Shown here: positions 47,856-58,539 of the stretch, piece after piece | Position numbering within the stretch: position 1 is the stretch's first letter | How the letters are laid out: the number at the start of each line of letters is the position of its first letter | Origin: Alicycliphilus denitrificans K601 | GTDB lineage: Bacteria > Pseudomonadota > Gammaproteobacteria > Burkholderiales > Burkholderiaceae_C | Direction: 5' to 3' | Assembly: GCF_000204645.1 (NCBI RefSeq) | Contig: NC_015422.1 | Coordinates: forward strand, 2,621,001-2,685,000 | DNA: 64,000 nt | Notes under the pieces: model-generated | Told to the model about the DNA's origin: nothing | The model's input: the letters and a program-made list of their open reading frames with translations, nothing else | Database searches by the model: none | Program-made: the position numbers and the translations under genes

Positions 47856-48788
47856 CTACAGCGCCTTGACCAGTTCCGGCACGGCCTGGAACAAGTCCGC
47901 CTCCAGCCCGTAGTCGGCCACGCTGAAGATCGGCGCCTCGGGGTCCTTGTTGATGGCCACGATGACCTTGCTGTCCTTCATGCCCGCCAGGTGCTGGATG
48001 GCCCCCGAGATGCCGCACGCGATGTACAGCTGCGGCGCCACGATCTTGCCCGTCTGCCCCACCTGCAGGTCGTTGGGCGCGTAGCCCGCGTCCACGGCCG
48101 CGCGGCTCGCGCCGATGGCCGCGCCCAGCTTGTCGGCCAGCGGGGTGATGACTTCGTTGAATTTCTCGGCGCTGCCCAGGGCGCGGCCGCCGCTGACGAT
48201 GATCTTGGCGGCGGTGAGTTCGGGTCGGTCGCTCTTGGCGATTTCGCTGCCCACGAAGCGGCTTTTGCCGCTGTCGGCCACGGCGGCCGCGGTTTCGACC
48301 TGTGCCGCGCCGCCCGTGGCGGGCGCTGCGTCGAAGCCCGTGGTGCGCACGGTGATGACTTTGACGCTGTCGCCGCTTTGCACGGTGGCAATGGCGTTGC
48401 CCGCGTAGATGGGGCGCTCGTAGGTGTCGGCGGAGATGACTTTGGTGATGTCGCTGATTTGCGCGACGTCGAGCTTGGCGGCCACGCGCGGGGCCACGTT
48501 CTTGCCGCCGGCGGTGGCCGGGAACAGGATGTGGCTGTAGTTGCCGGCGATCTGCAGTACCTGGGCGGCGAGGTTCTCGGCCAGGCCGTCCTTGAGGCTG
48601 GCGCCGTCGGCGTGGATGACTTTGGCGACGCCGGCGATCTGGGCTGCTGCCTGGGCCGCGGCCTGGGCGTTTTCTCCGGCAACGAGTACGTGCACGTCGG
48701 CGCCGCAGGCGGCCGCTGCGGTGACGGTGTTGAGGGTGGCGGCCTTGATGGTCGCGTTGTCGTGTTCTGCGATGACGAGTGCGGTCAT
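47856..48788 (-). CDS. etfA: Electron transfer flavoprotein alpha subunit
   Basis: The 310-aa subunit has the C-terminal FAD-binding segment [37 protein letters not shown] and [27 protein letters not shown]. With EtfB it carries electrons from acyl-CoA dehydrogenases to ETF-QO. It lies 17 bases after etfB. Confidence 0.96.
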   Translation of the reverse strand: MTALVIAEHDNATIKAATLNTVTAAAACGADVHVLVAGENAQAAAQAAAQIAGVAKVIHADGASLKDGLAENLAAQVLQIAGNYSHILFPATAGGKNVAPRVAAKLDVAQISDITKVISADTYERPIYAGNAIATVQSGDSVKVITVRTTGFDAAPATGGAAQVETAAAVADSGKSRFVGSEIAKSDRPELTAAKIIVSGGRALGSAEKFNEVITPLADKLGAAIGASRAAVDAGYAPNDLQVGQTGKIVAPQLYIACGISGAIQHLAGMKDSKVIVAINKDPEAPIFSVADYGLEADLFQAVPELVKAL

Positions 48789-48805
48789 GGTCTGTTTCCT
48801 TTGCC

Positions 48806-49555
48806 TCAGATCACTTTGGCTTCGTTCCGGAGTTTGGCCACGAGGGTGGCGACGTCGGGGACTTTGATGCCGGCGCCGCGTTTCGGGGGTTCGGCCACTT
48901 TGAGGGTTTTCAGGCGCGGGGCAACTTGAACGCCCAGGTCTTCGGGCTTGACGCTCTCCAGCGGCTTTTTCTTGGCCTTCATGATGTTGGGCAGGGTGAC
49001 GTAGCGCGGTTCATTGAGGCGCAGGTCGGTGGTCACCACGGCGGGCAAGCTGAGCGCCAGGGTTTCGAGGCCGCCGTCGATTTCGCGCGTGACGTTGGCT
49101 TTGTCGCCGGCGATTTCGACTTTGCTGGCGAAGGTGGCCTGGGGCAGGTCGGCCAGGGCGGCGAGCATCTGGCCGGTCTGGTTGGCGTCGTCGTCGATGG
49201 CCTGTTTGCCCAGGATGATGAGGCCGGGCTGTTCCTTGTCCACCAGGGCCTTCAGGAGCTTGGCCACGGCCAGCGGCTGCAGTTCGGCGTCGGTTTCCAC
49301 GAGGATGGCGCGGTCGGCGCCGATGGCCATGGCGGTGCGCAGGGTTTCCTGGCATTGCGCCACGCCGCAGCTGACGGCGATGACTTCGGTGGCCGCGCCT
49401 TTTTCCTTCAGGCGTACGGCTTCCTCGACGGCGATTTCGTCGAACGGGTTCATGCTCATCTTCACGTTGGCGATGTCTACGCCCGTGCCGTCCGATTTCA
49501 CCCGGACTTTCACGTTGTAGTCCACCACGCGTTTGACGGGGACCAAGACCTTCAT
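48806..49555 (-). CDS. etfB: Electron transfer flavoprotein beta subunit
   Basis: The 249-aa subunit has [20 protein letters not shown] at its start, the AMP-binding region with [31 protein letters not shown], and [31 protein letters not shown], the recognition loop for partner dehydrogenases. First gene of etfBA. Confidence 0.96.
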   Translation of the reverse strand: MKVLVPVKRVVDYNVKVRVKSDGTGVDIANVKMSMNPFDEIAVEEAVRLKEKGAATEVIAVSCGVAQCQETLRTAMAIGADRAILVETDAELQPLAVAKLLKALVDKEQPGLIILGKQAIDDDANQTGQMLAALADLPQATFASKVEIAGDKANVTREIDGGLETLALSLPAVVTTDLRLNEPRYVTLPNIMKAKKKPLESVKPEDLGVQVAPRLKTLKVAEPPKRGAGIKVPDVATLVAKLRNEAKVI

Positions 49556-49726
49556 TGCTGCGGCTCCTTTGATGGTTGATTGATTGACGTGTACGTAAAC
49601 CGGCCGATTCTATTGCGCGCCGCAGCATGCCGGGCATTCGCGGTGCCCGCGGCGCAGGAAGCCAGAAACGAACGATCGTGCTTTTTAGCGATTATGCCAG
49701 CATGCCCATGGGTCCGGGCCCACTGG

Positions 49727-50506
49727 TCAGGACTGCTTCCAGGCCGGCTGGCGCTTTTCGGCGAATGCGCGGGCGCCCTCCTGCGCGGCCTCGTCCATCA
49801 TGTTGGTGGCCATGGCCTGCCCGGCGATCTGGTAGGCGGCGTCGATGCCCAGCTCGCGCTGCTGGTACACCAGGGCCTTGCCCATGGCCACGGCCGTGCG
49901 GGGCTTCTGCAGGATGGAGCGCACCAGCGCTTGCACCTCGGCGTCCAGCGCCTCGGGCGGCGCCACGCGGTTGACCAGCCCCTCGGCGAGGGCGGTGCGC
50001 GCGTCGATGAAGTCGCCCGTGAGCAGCATCTCCATAGCCCGCTTGGCTGGCACGTTGCGCACCAGCGGCACGCTGGGCGTGGCGCAGAACAGGCCGTAGT
50101 GGATGCCGCTGGTGGCGAAGCTGGCCGCCTCGCTGGCCACGGCCAGATCGCACTGCGCCACGAGCTGGCAGCCTGCCGCCGTGGCCATGCCGTGCACGCG
50201 CGCGATGACCGGCACGGGCAGCTTGTGGATCGCGAGCATCACGCGGCTGCAGCGAGCGAACAGGTCCTGGTACCAGGCCAGGTCGGGGTGCTGCGCCATG
50301 TCCTTGAGGTTATGGCCCGCGCAGAAGGCCTTGCCGGCGGCGGCCAGCACCACCACGCGCGCGCGCTCGTCCCGCGCCACCTCGTCGAGCGCCTGGTGCA
50401 GGGCGGCGAGCATTTCGTGGCCCAGCGCGTTGAAGCGCGCGGGATCATTGAGCGTGAGCGTGACCACGCCGCGCGCGTCGCGCGCCACGTGCAACAGATC
50501 CGACAT
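49727..50506 (-). CDS. Enoyl-CoA hydratase/isomerase family protein
   Basis: The 259-aa crotonase has FCAGHNLKDMAQHPD, VHGMATAAGCQLVAQCDLAVAS and a C-terminal RQPAWKQS. The N-terminus starts VARDARGVVTLTLNDPARFNAL. ATG at 50506 has AGGA upstream; the longer frame overlaps the deacetylase gene. The family resembles EchA12/FadB-like proteins. It is 14 bases after the HDAC-like gene. Confidence 0.88.
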   Translation of the reverse strand: MSDLLHVARDARGVVTLTLNDPARFNALGHEMLAALHQALDEVARDERARVVVLAAAGKAFCAGHNLKDMAQHPDLAWYQDLFARCSRVMLAIHKLPVPVIARVHGMATAAGCQLVAQCDLAVASEAASFATSGIHYGLFCATPSVPLVRNVPAKRAMEMLLTGDFIDARTALAEGLVNRVAPPEALDAEVQALVRSILQKPRTAVAMGKALVYQQRELGIDAAYQIAGQAMATNMMDEAAQEGARAFAEKRQPAWKQS

Positions 50507-50520
50507 GGCAGATTCCTCCA

Positions 50521-51480
50521 TCACAGGTCCGCGAGCACGCGCACGTGCGCCTCCACGCTGCGCGCCAGCGGCCCCATCACGTAGCCGCCCTCCAGGCAGG
50601 AGACGATGCGCTTGCTGGAAAAGCGCCGCGCCACGTCCTTGATGCGCATGGTGATCCAAGCGTAGTCCTGCTCGGTCAGGCCCAGCTGGCCCATGTCGTC
50701 CTCGCGGTGCGCGTCGAAGCCCGCGCTGATGAAGATCATCTCGGGCTTGAACTCCTCCAGGCGCGGGATCCACATCATCTCGACGATGTCGCGCACGTCC
50801 ATGCCCTTGGTGTAGGCGGGCACGGGCACGTTGAGCATGTTGGGCGCGGGATCCTGGTCGCCGCAGTACGGGTAGAACGGGTGCTGGAAGATACTGACCA
50901 TGAGCGCGCGCGGGTCGCCCGCCAGGATGTCCTCCGTGCCGTTGCCGTGGTGCACGTCGAAGTCCACCACGGCCACGCGCTTGAGGTTGTGGCGCTGCAG
51001 CGCGTACTTGGCGGCGATGGCCACGTTGTTGAAGAAGCAGAAGCCCATGGCCTTGGAGCGCGTGGCGTGGTGGCCCGGCGGGCGCACGCAGCAGAAGGCG
51101 TTCTCCAGCTCGCCGGCCAGCACCGCGTCGGTGGCCTCCAGGGCCGCGCCGGCGGCGCGCAGGGCCGCCGTCCAGGTGTAGCGGTTCATGGCGGTGTCGG
51201 TATCGAGCTGCGTGAGGGGGGAGCCGCCGGCGTCCTCCTCCTCGATGAGCATGTCGGACAGGCCGCGCAGCGCGGCTATGTGCATGCGGTCGTGGGCCAA
51301 CTCTATGTCGGCCAGCGAGGCCAGCGGGGCTTCGCGGTGTTCGAGCGCGTCGGCAACGCCGCTCACCAGCAGACGGTCCTCGATGGCGTCCAGCCGCGCC
51401 GGGCACTCGGGGTGCCCCGGCCCCATTTCGTGCTTGCGGCAATCGCGATGGGTGTAATAGCCCGTCTTGCTCACAGTCAT
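50521..51480 (-). CDS. Histone deacetylase-like amidohydrolase
   Basis: The 319-aa zinc enzyme of the HDAC/AcuC/acetylpolyamine deacetylase superfamily has RPPGHHATRSKAMGFCFFNNVAIAA and the metal motif VAVVDFDVHHGNGTEDI, then FISAGFDAHREDD and CLEGGYV. All metal ligands and the two active-site histidines are present. Substrate may be an acetyl-lysine protein or a small acetylamide. It starts only 38 bases from the divergent MoxR gene. Confidence 0.9.
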   Translation of the reverse strand: MTVSKTGYYTHRDCRKHEMGPGHPECPARLDAIEDRLLVSGVADALEHREAPLASLADIELAHDRMHIAALRGLSDMLIEEEDAGGSPLTQLDTDTAMNRYTWTAALRAAGAALEATDAVLAGELENAFCCVRPPGHHATRSKAMGFCFFNNVAIAAKYALQRHNLKRVAVVDFDVHHGNGTEDILAGDPRALMVSIFQHPFYPYCGDQDPAPNMLNVPVPAYTKGMDVRDIVEMMWIPRLEEFKPEMIFISAGFDAHREDDMGQLGLTEQDYAWITMRIKDVARRFSSKRIVSCLEGGYVMGPLARSVEAHVRVLADL

Positions 51481-51518
51481 TCCCCTGTGTCTCGTTTGTT
51501 TTCGGATAACGTCAGGCC

Positions 51519-52438
<920 letters not shown>

Positions 52439-52439
<1 letters not shown>

Positions 52440-53457
52440 TGCGTTCCACATTCGACCAGGCCGCATCCCCTGCGGCCCACGCGCGGCAGCCAGCGCCCTG
52501 GGCGGGGGCGAAGGAGCGCTGGCGGCGCTGGTGGAGCGCGCGCCTGCCGCGCACCGACACGCTCGCGCTGACCCAGCGCAACATCTACATCCTGCCCACG
52601 GCCGCGGGCTGGATGCTGGCGCTCACGCTGTTCGTGCTGCTGGTGGCCTCCATCAACTTCCAGCTCAACCTGGGCTACCTGCTGACCTTCCTGCTGGCCG
52701 GCAGCGCCGTGGTCGGCGTGCACCTGTGCCACGCCACGCTGCGCGGCCTGACGCTGCGCCTGCTCGCCCCCGAGCCGCAGTTCCTCGGCGCGGCGGCGCC
52801 GCTGCAGGTGCAGCTGAACAGCGGCGCGCGCACGACGCGCTACGGCATAGGCGTGGCCGTGCGCGCGGGCGCCCGGGAATGGGCCTGGACCGACGTGCCG
52901 GCCCAGGGCAGCGCCACGGTGCAGGTGGCCTTCCGGCCCGAGCGGCGCGGCCTGCATGGCGTGCCCACGCTGATGCTGGAAACGCGCTACCCGCTGGGCA
53001 CCTTCCGCGTCTGGGCGCTGTGGCGGCCCGCGGCCCAGGTGCTGGTCTACCCCCGGCCCGAGACCCCCGCGCCGCCGCTGCCGCCCGGCGAGCCGCTCGC
53101 GGGCGCGGGCCAGGCCCCGGCGCATGGCATGGGCGAATACGACGGCGCGCGCGCCTACCGGCGCGGCGACCCGCTCAGGCTCGTGCTCTGGAAGAAAGCC
53201 GCCCGGTCGATGGCCACGGGCACGCACGGCCTGGTCAGCCGCGACACCCAGGAGGCGCGGCGCCCGCGCTGTGGCTGGACTGGAGCGCCACCGGGCTCGC
53301 CGCGCCCGAGACGCGCCTGTCGCGCCTGACCGCCTGGGTGCTGCAGGCCGACCGCCTGGGCGTGGCCTACGGCCTGCGCCTGCCCGGCCGGCAGATCGCA
53401 CCGGACAGCGGGGCCGCGCACCGGCGCCGCTGCCTGGAAGCACTGGCGCTGTGCTGA
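52439..53457 (+). pseudogene. DUF58-domain protein, frameshifted
   Basis: The frame begins with hydrophobic segments (AAGWMLALTLFVLLVASINF and LGYLLTFLLAGSAVVGVHL) and has the DUF58 motif GEYDGARAYRRGDPLRLVLWKKAARS. After residue about 275 the reading frame turns to unrelated sequence and ends at 53329. The expected C-terminus (LWLDWSATG ... LEALALC) continues in another frame from about 53266 to 53457. A single base appears to be missing in the GC-rich run near 53258-53266. Restored, the protein would be about 339 aa. It may be a sequencing error, a real mutation or, less likely, a programmed shift. Confidence 0.8.
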
Positions 53458-53463
53458 CCCGTT

Positions 53464-53526
53464 TTTCAACCAAATAGGCCTCAAGCCCAATGCCAGCAAG
53501 CGCCAGCAGCTACATATCGAATAGCG
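53464..53526 (-). repeat. Interspersed repeat, single copy
   Basis: On the minus strand this copy reads GTAGCTGCTGGCGCTTGC followed by TTGAGGCCTATTT. It lies between the DUF58 gene and the transglutaminase-like gene, inside a probable operon. Confidence 0.65.
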
Positions 53527-53536
53527 GGGGCCAGCC

Positions 53537-55594
53537 ATGAACCTGGCAGGCCGCCTCGCCCGCCTGCCGCGCGAGGCGCGCGACACGCTGTTCCTGCTGG
53601 CCGTCGTAGCCTGCTGCATCGCGCCGCTGGCCGCCCACATACCGCCCTGGGCCAGCGCCATGGCGGCCACGCTGCTGGCCTGGCGCGGCTGGCTGGCCGG
53701 CAGCGGGCGGCCCCTGCCCGCACGCTGGATCATGGCCGTGCTGCTGGTGCTGGCAGTGCTGCTCACGCTGGTGTCGCACCGGACCATCGTGGGGCGCGAC
53801 GCGGGCGTGACGCTCATCGTCATGCTGCTGGCGCTCAAGACGCTGGAGCTGCGTGCGCGGCGCGACGCCATGGTGGTGTTCTTCCTGGGCTTCTTCACGC
53901 TACTGGCCAACTTCTTCTTCTCGCAGTCCCTGCCCACGGCCGCCGCCATGCTGGTGGCGCTGCTGGGGCTGCTCACCGCCCTGGTCAACGCCCACATGCC
54001 CGTGGGCCGGCCGCCGCTCGCCCTCGCCATGCGCACGGCCGGGCGTATGGCGCTGCTGGGCGCGCCCATCATGGTGCTGCTGTTCGTGCTGTTCCCGCGC
54101 ATGGCGCCGCTGTGGGGCATGCCCGCGGACAAGCCCGGCGCGCGCAGCGGCCTGTCGGGGCAGATGCGCATCGGCAGCATGGCATCGCTGGTGCTGGACG
54201 ATTCCGTGGCCCTGCGCGTGCGCTTCGACACGCCCGGGGGCGAGCCCCCGCCGCCGGGCCAGCTGTACTTCCGCGGCCCGGTGCTCACGGCCTTCGACGG
54301 GCGCGACTGGTTCGCCCTCTCCCAGCCCGAGGCGCAGGCCATCACCTGGGCCCGGCCCAGCCCGGCCCAGCTGCGCGTGCAGGGCCCGCCGCTGCGCTAC
54401 GAACTCACGCTGGAGCCGCACCAGCGCCCCTGGCTGCTCACGCTGGACGCGGCCAAGGCCGCGCCCGCGCTGCCGCCGGGCCAGTGGGCCCAGATGTCGC
54501 CCGAGCTGCAGTGGAACGCCAGCCGCCCCGTCACCGGCGTGCTGCGCTACCGCGCCGAGAGCCACCTGCGCTTCACCCACGGCCCGCTGCGGCGCACGCC
54601 CGAGATGCGCGCCTACGTGCAGCTGCCAGCAGGCCTGAACCCGCGCACCCTGGCCCTGGCGCGGCAGATGCAGGCCGACCGGCAGCTGGCCGGCGGCGGC
54701 ACCCAGGCCCTCGTGGACGCCGCCCTGCAGCGGCTGCGCAGCGGCGGCTACCACTACACGCTGGATCCCGGCGTGTACGGGGACGAGCACACGGCCGACG
54801 AGTTCTGGTTCGACCGCAAGGAGGGCTTCTGCGAGCACATCGCCTCGGCCTTCGTGGTGCTGATGCGCGCCATGGACGTGCCTGCGCGCATCGTCACCGG
54901 CTACCAGGGGGGCGAGCTCAACGCCATCGACGGCTACTGGACGGTGCGCCAGAGCGACGCCCACGCCTGGACCGAAGTCTGGATGGAAGGCCGCGGCTGG
55001 GTGCGCGTGGACCCCACGGGCGCCGTCTCCCCGGGCCGCATCGGCCAGCTGCAGCGCCTGCAGGCACGGCGCGGCGTGTTCGGCACGGCCGTGGGCGCGG
55101 TCGTCAGCCCCATGCTGCTGCAGGACCTGCGCGCCGTCTGGGAGGCGGTGAACAATGGCTGGAACCAATGGGTGCTCAACTACACCCAGGGGCGCCAGCT
55201 CGACCTGCTCAGGTCGCTGGGCCTGCAGTCGCCCGGCTGGCAGGACCTGGTGCGCCTGATGGGCCTGCTGGTCTGCGCGGCCGCCGTCATCGGCCTGGGC
55301 TGGGCGCTGTGGGAACGCCGCCGCCAGGACCCCTGGCAGCGCCTGCTGCAGCAGGCGCGCCAACGCCTTGCGCGCGCCGGCCTGCCTCTACCGCCCCACC
55401 TGCCGCCGCGCAGCATGGCCGCGCAGGCGCGCGCCCGGCTGGGTCCGAGCGCCGAGGACGCCGCGCAGTGGCTGCTGCGCCTGGAGCAGGCCCGCTACGC
55501 CCCGCGCCCCGCCGCCGCCCTGCCCCGGCTGCGGCGCGAACTCGCCCGCCTGCGCTGGCCCGCGGCACAATCGCGCGGCACAGACACGCCATGA
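53537..55594 (+). CDS. Transglutaminase-like membrane protein (TgpA type, DUF3488)
   Basis: The 685-aa protein has several N-terminal membrane helices (to about residue 190), a periplasmic transglutaminase core with catalytic Cys in KEGFCEHIASAFVVLMRAMDVPARIVTGYQ and His/Asp in SDAHAWTEVWMEGRGWVRVDPTGA, and a C-terminal membrane helix (about 575-592) followed by a DUF4129-like tail. TgpA of Pseudomonas is essential, with an unknown substrate. MoxR, DUF58 and this protein form a common trio. Its stop overlaps the next start by ATGA. Confidence 0.9.
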   Translation: MNLAGRLARLPREARDTLFLLAVVACCIAPLAAHIPPWASAMAATLLAWRGWLAGSGRPLPARWIMAVLLVLAVLLTLVSHRTIVGRDAGVTLIVMLLALKTLELRARRDAMVVFFLGFFTLLANFFFSQSLPTAAAMLVALLGLLTALVNAHMPVGRPPLALAMRTAGRMALLGAPIMVLLFVLFPRMAPLWGMPADKPGARSGLSGQMRIGSMASLVLDDSVALRVRFDTPGGEPPPPGQLYFRGPVLTAFDGRDWFALSQPEAQAITWARPSPAQLRVQGPPLRYELTLEPHQRPWLLTLDAAKAAPALPPGQWAQMSPELQWNASRPVTGVLRYRAESHLRFTHGPLRRTPEMRAYVQLPAGLNPRTLALARQMQADRQLAGGGTQALVDAALQRLRSGGYHYTLDPGVYGDEHTADEFWFDRKEGFCEHIASAFVVLMRAMDVPARIVTGYQGGELNAIDGYWTVRQSDAHAWTEVWMEGRGWVRVDPTGAVSPGRIGQLQRLQARRGVFGTAVGAVVSPMLLQDLRAVWEAVNNGWNQWVLNYTQGRQLDLLRSLGLQSPGWQDLVRLMGLLVCAAAVIGLGWALWERRRQDPWQRLLQQARQRLARAGLPLPPHLPPRSMAAQARARLGPSAEDAAQWLLRLEQARYAPRPAAALPRLRRELARLRWPAAQSRGTDTP

Positions 55595-56661
55595 CATCCC
55601 TGATCGTAAAAACTATTTTTTTGATAGCTACAAGCGCTTTATCAGTGAGCGCTACAGCCAAAAACGACCACAAGAAACACGTCGCCAAGGCGGCGCCCGC
55701 CCAGCACTATGCCCAGCGCGCGGAGGCCATGCGGTTCGCCGACGACCTGGCCGAGCGCCGCGGCCTGGACCGCGAATGGGTGCGCCAGGCCATAGGCCAG
55801 GCCCGGCTGCTGCGCGAGGTGCCGCGCCTGGTGCTGCCGCCGCCCAGGGGCGTGCCGAAGAACTGGGCCGCCTACCGCGCGCGCTTCGTCGAGCCTGTGC
55901 GCATACGCGCCGGCCTGCGCTTCTGGCAGGACAACGCCGAGGCCTTGGCGCGGGCCGAGCGCGAATATGGTGTGCCGGCCGAGATCATCGTCGGCATCAT
56001 CGGCGTGGAGACCCTCTACGGCCAGCACATGGGCGGCTACCGCGTGATCGACGCGCTGGCCACGCTGAGCTTCGACTTCCCCGACGCCCACCCGCGCGCG
56101 GCCGAGCGGCGCGCCTTCTTCCAGCGCGAGCTGGAGCAGTTCCTGACCCTCATGGACCGCACCGGCATCGACCCGCACGACCCGCGCGGCAGCTACGCCG
56201 GCGCCATGGGCATGGGCCAGTTCATGCCGTCGAGCTGGACGCGCTGGGCCGTGGACTTCGACGGCGACGGCCGCATCGACCTGTGGCGCAGCGCGCAGGA
56301 CGCCATAGGCTCGGTGGCCAACTACTTCGTGGGCCATGGCTGGACGGCCGGCATGCCCACGCACTACGCCGTGCGGTTCGACACCGCCGGCCTGCAGCTG
56401 GACGAACTGCTCGCCCCCGACATCCTGCCCACCTTCAGCGCCGCCGGCATGGCGGCCAAGGGCGCTCAGGTGCAGGGCGAAGGCGCGCACCACGCCGGCC
56501 CCCTGGCCCTGGTGGAGCTGCAGAACGGCGCCGACGCACCCAGCTACGTGGCCGGCACCGAGAACTTCTACGCCGTCACGCGCTACAACTGGTCGAGCTA
56601 CTACGCCATGGCGGTAATCGAGCTGGGGCGGGCCGTGGCGGCGCAGCGGGCGGTTCCCTGA
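55591..56661 (+). CDS. Lytic murein transglycosylase B (MltB family)
   Basis: This 356-aa enzyme cuts the glycan strand of peptidoglycan. The catalytic glutamate is in IIGVETLYGQHMGGYRVIDALATLSF; GAMGMGQFMPSSW and ENFYAVTRYNWSSYYAMAV follow, as in MltB. Its N-terminal signal peptide (TIFLIATSALSVSATA, residues about 8-23) has no lipobox Cys and is encoded by a copy of the interspersed repeat (55612-55659), with rare codons ATA, TTA and TCA. The start is fixed by ATGA overlap with the upstream gene. Confidence 0.92.
   Translation: MTSLIVKTIFLIATSALSVSATAKNDHKKHVAKAAPAQHYAQRAEAMRFADDLAERRGLDREWVRQAIGQARLLREVPRLVLPPPRGVPKNWAAYRARFVEPVRIRAGLRFWQDNAEALARAEREYGVPAEIIVGIIGVETLYGQHMGGYRVIDALATLSFDFPDAHPRAAERRAFFQRELEQFLTLMDRTGIDPHDPRGSYAGAMGMGQFMPSSWTRWAVDFDGDGRIDLWRSAQDAIGSVANYFVGHGWTAGMPTHYAVRFDTAGLQLDELLAPDILPTFSAAGMAAKGAQVQGEGAHHAGPLALVELQNGADAPSYVAGTENFYAVTRYNWSSYYAMAVIELGRAVAAQRAVP
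55612..55659 (+). repeat. Interspersed repeat inside the MltB signal-peptide codons
   Basis: TTTTTTTGATAGCTACAAGCG then CTTTATCAGTGAGCGCTACAG follows the layout of the intergenic copies (GATAGCT...AGCGCTT...GCGCTA). It is in frame within the 5' end of the lytic transglycosylase gene. Confidence 0.6.
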
Positions 56662-56670
56662 TGCATCAGT

Positions 56671-57675
56671 TCAGGCCAGCCAGGCCTTGAGCGATTCCGC
56701 CACCTTCGCGGTGGAGATGCCGTAACGGTCGTGCAGCGTGGGCAGAGCGCCCGCATCGAGGAAGGTGTCCGGCAGCGCCAGCATGCGAAAGCGCGCGGGC
56801 GTCACGCCTTCCTGCAGGAGCAGGCTGGCCACGGCCTCGCCCAGGCCGCCCACGGCGGAGTGGTTCTCCGCCACCACCACGAGGCGCCCCGGGCGCCGCG
56901 CCTCGGCCAGGATGGTCGCGGCATCCAGCGGCTTGATCGTGGGGCAGTGCAGCACCGCCACGCCGACCTTGTCGCCGGCAAGCTGCCGGGCCGCCTCCAG
57001 CGCGCGCATGGTCAGCAGGCCGCTGGAGATCACGAGCACGTCCGCGCCGTCGCGCAGCAGCTTGGCCTTGCCGAGCTCGAAGCGGTAGTCGTACTCGTCC
57101 AGCACCAGGGGCACGTTGCCGCGCAGCAGGCGCATGTAGACGGGGCCGGCATGCTCTGCGATCTGGGGCACGGCCTGCTCGATGTCCAGCGCGTCGCAGG
57201 GATCGACCACGGTCAGGCCGGGAATGGCGCGCATCATGGCCAGGTCCTCGGTGGCCTGGTGGCTCGGGCCGTAGCCCGTGGTGAGGCCGGGCAGCGCGCA
57301 GCAGATCTTGACGTTGAGGTTCTCCTCGGCGATCACCTGGTGGATGAAGTCGTAGGCGCGCCGCGTGCCGAACACGGCATAGGTGGTGGCGAACGGCACC
57401 AGGCCCGTCTTGGCCATGCCGCCGGCCGCCCCCATCAGGAGCTGCTCGGCCATGCCCATCTGGAAGAAGCGCTCGGGGTAGGCCTGGGCGAACAGGTGCA
57501 GGTCGGTGTACTTGGCCAGATCGGCGGTCATGCCGACGACCTCGGGCCGCGTGGCCGCGTATTCCACCAGCGCCTTGCCGAAGGGCGCGGCCTTGACGCG
57601 CTGGCCCTCGTCGGCGATGGAGGCGATCATGGCCGAGGTGGTCAGGCGCGGCTTCTTTTGCGTTGCGGTGTTCAT
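56671..57675 (-). CDS. Transketolase-like protein, C-terminal half
   Basis: The 334-aa protein holds the pyrimidine-binding and C-terminal domains of transketolase: FFQMGMAEQLLMGAAGGMAKTGLVPFATTYAVF (with the catalytic Glu in GMAEQ) and VVVAENHSAVGGLGEAVASLL. It pairs with the N-terminal half encoded upstream. Split transketolases of this size act in sugar and sugar-acid catabolism, for example on apulose-4-phosphate. Here the substrate is not known. Confidence 0.88.
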   Translation of the reverse strand: MNTATQKKPRLTTSAMIASIADEGQRVKAAPFGKALVEYAATRPEVVGMTADLAKYTDLHLFAQAYPERFFQMGMAEQLLMGAAGGMAKTGLVPFATTYAVFGTRRAYDFIHQVIAEENLNVKICCALPGLTTGYGPSHQATEDLAMMRAIPGLTVVDPCDALDIEQAVPQIAEHAGPVYMRLLRGNVPLVLDEYDYRFELGKAKLLRDGADVLVISSGLLTMRALEAARQLAGDKVGVAVLHCPTIKPLDAATILAEARRPGRLVVVAENHSAVGGLGEAVASLLLQEGVTPARFRMLALPDTFLDAGALPTLHDRYGISTAKVAESLKAWLA

Positions 57676-57689
57676 GCTCTCTCCCGGTC

Positions 57690-58517
57690 TCAGGGGCGGT
57701 TAGCGTCCAGCGCGTCGAGCGCCTGCTGCCATTCGGAGGGTTCCACGCGGATGAAGTGGTTCTTGTCGCGCGCCTCCAGGAAGGGCACGCCCTTGCCCAT
57801 CAGCGTGTCGCAGAGGATGACGCGCGGCCTGGATTCGGCCAGGTTGCGCGCGGTGTCGAAGGCGCGCACCACGGCGGGCAGGTGGTTGCCGTCCACGCGC
57901 TGCACGTGCCAGCCGAAGGCCGCCCACTTGTCCGCCAGCGGCTCGAAGCCCATCACCCTGGAGGAAGGGCCGTCGGCCTGCTGGTTGTTGATGTCCACGA
58001 TGCAGACCAGGTTGCCCAGCCCATGGTGGGCGGCGGACAGGGCGGCCTCCCAGGTCGAGCCCTCGTCCAGCTCGCCGTCGGACATGGAGTTGTAGACGAA
58101 CGCCGGGTTGCCCCGGTGGCGCAGCCCCAGCGCCATGCCCACGGCGATCGGCAGCCCCTGGCCCAGCGAGCCGCCCGACATCTCCATGCCCGGCGTGTAG
58201 CTGGCCATGCCCGACATGGGCAGGCGGCTGTCGTCGCTGCCGTAGGTCTCCAGCTCGGACTCGGCAATGATCCCGGCCTCGATCAGCGCGGCGTAATGGG
58301 CGATGGCGTAGTGGCCGTGCGAGAGCAGGAAGCGGTCGCGCCCGTCCCACTCGGGGTCGTCGGGCCGGAAGTCGAGGGCGTGCGCATAGGCCGTGGCCAG
58401 CACGTCGGCATAGCCCAGGGCCTGGCCGACGTAGCCCTGCCCCTGGACTTCGCCCATGCGGACGGCATGGCGGCGGATCCGCCACGCGGCCTGGGCAATG
58501 TGTTGGAGGTTGCTCAT
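57690..58517 (-). CDS. Transketolase-like protein, N-terminal half
   Basis: The 275-aa protein is the thiamine-pyrophosphate-binding half: FLLSHGHYAIAHYAALIEAG, GGSLGQGLPIAVGMALG, MSDGELDEGSTWEAALSAAHHGLGNLVCIVDINNQQ (GDG/N type, here SDGE...N). It lies 14 bases before the C-terminal half. The pair should form a heteromeric transketolase. Confidence 0.88.
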   Translation of the reverse strand: MSNLQHIAQAAWRIRRHAVRMGEVQGQGYVGQALGYADVLATAYAHALDFRPDDPEWDGRDRFLLSHGHYAIAHYAALIEAGIIAESELETYGSDDSRLPMSGMASYTPGMEMSGGSLGQGLPIAVGMALGLRHRGNPAFVYNSMSDGELDEGSTWEAALSAAHHGLGNLVCIVDINNQQADGPSSRVMGFEPLADKWAAFGWHVQRVDGNHLPAVVRAFDTARNLAESRPRVILCDTLMGKGVPFLEARDKNHFIRVEPSEWQQALDALDANRP

Positions 58518-58539
58518 GGAATGTCTCCGGTTGGAGGGG

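Noticed and set aside
53124..53477. A third reading frame over the end of the DUF58 gene
   Set aside because: It does not carry the conserved DUF58 C-terminus, which lies in the frame ending at 53457.
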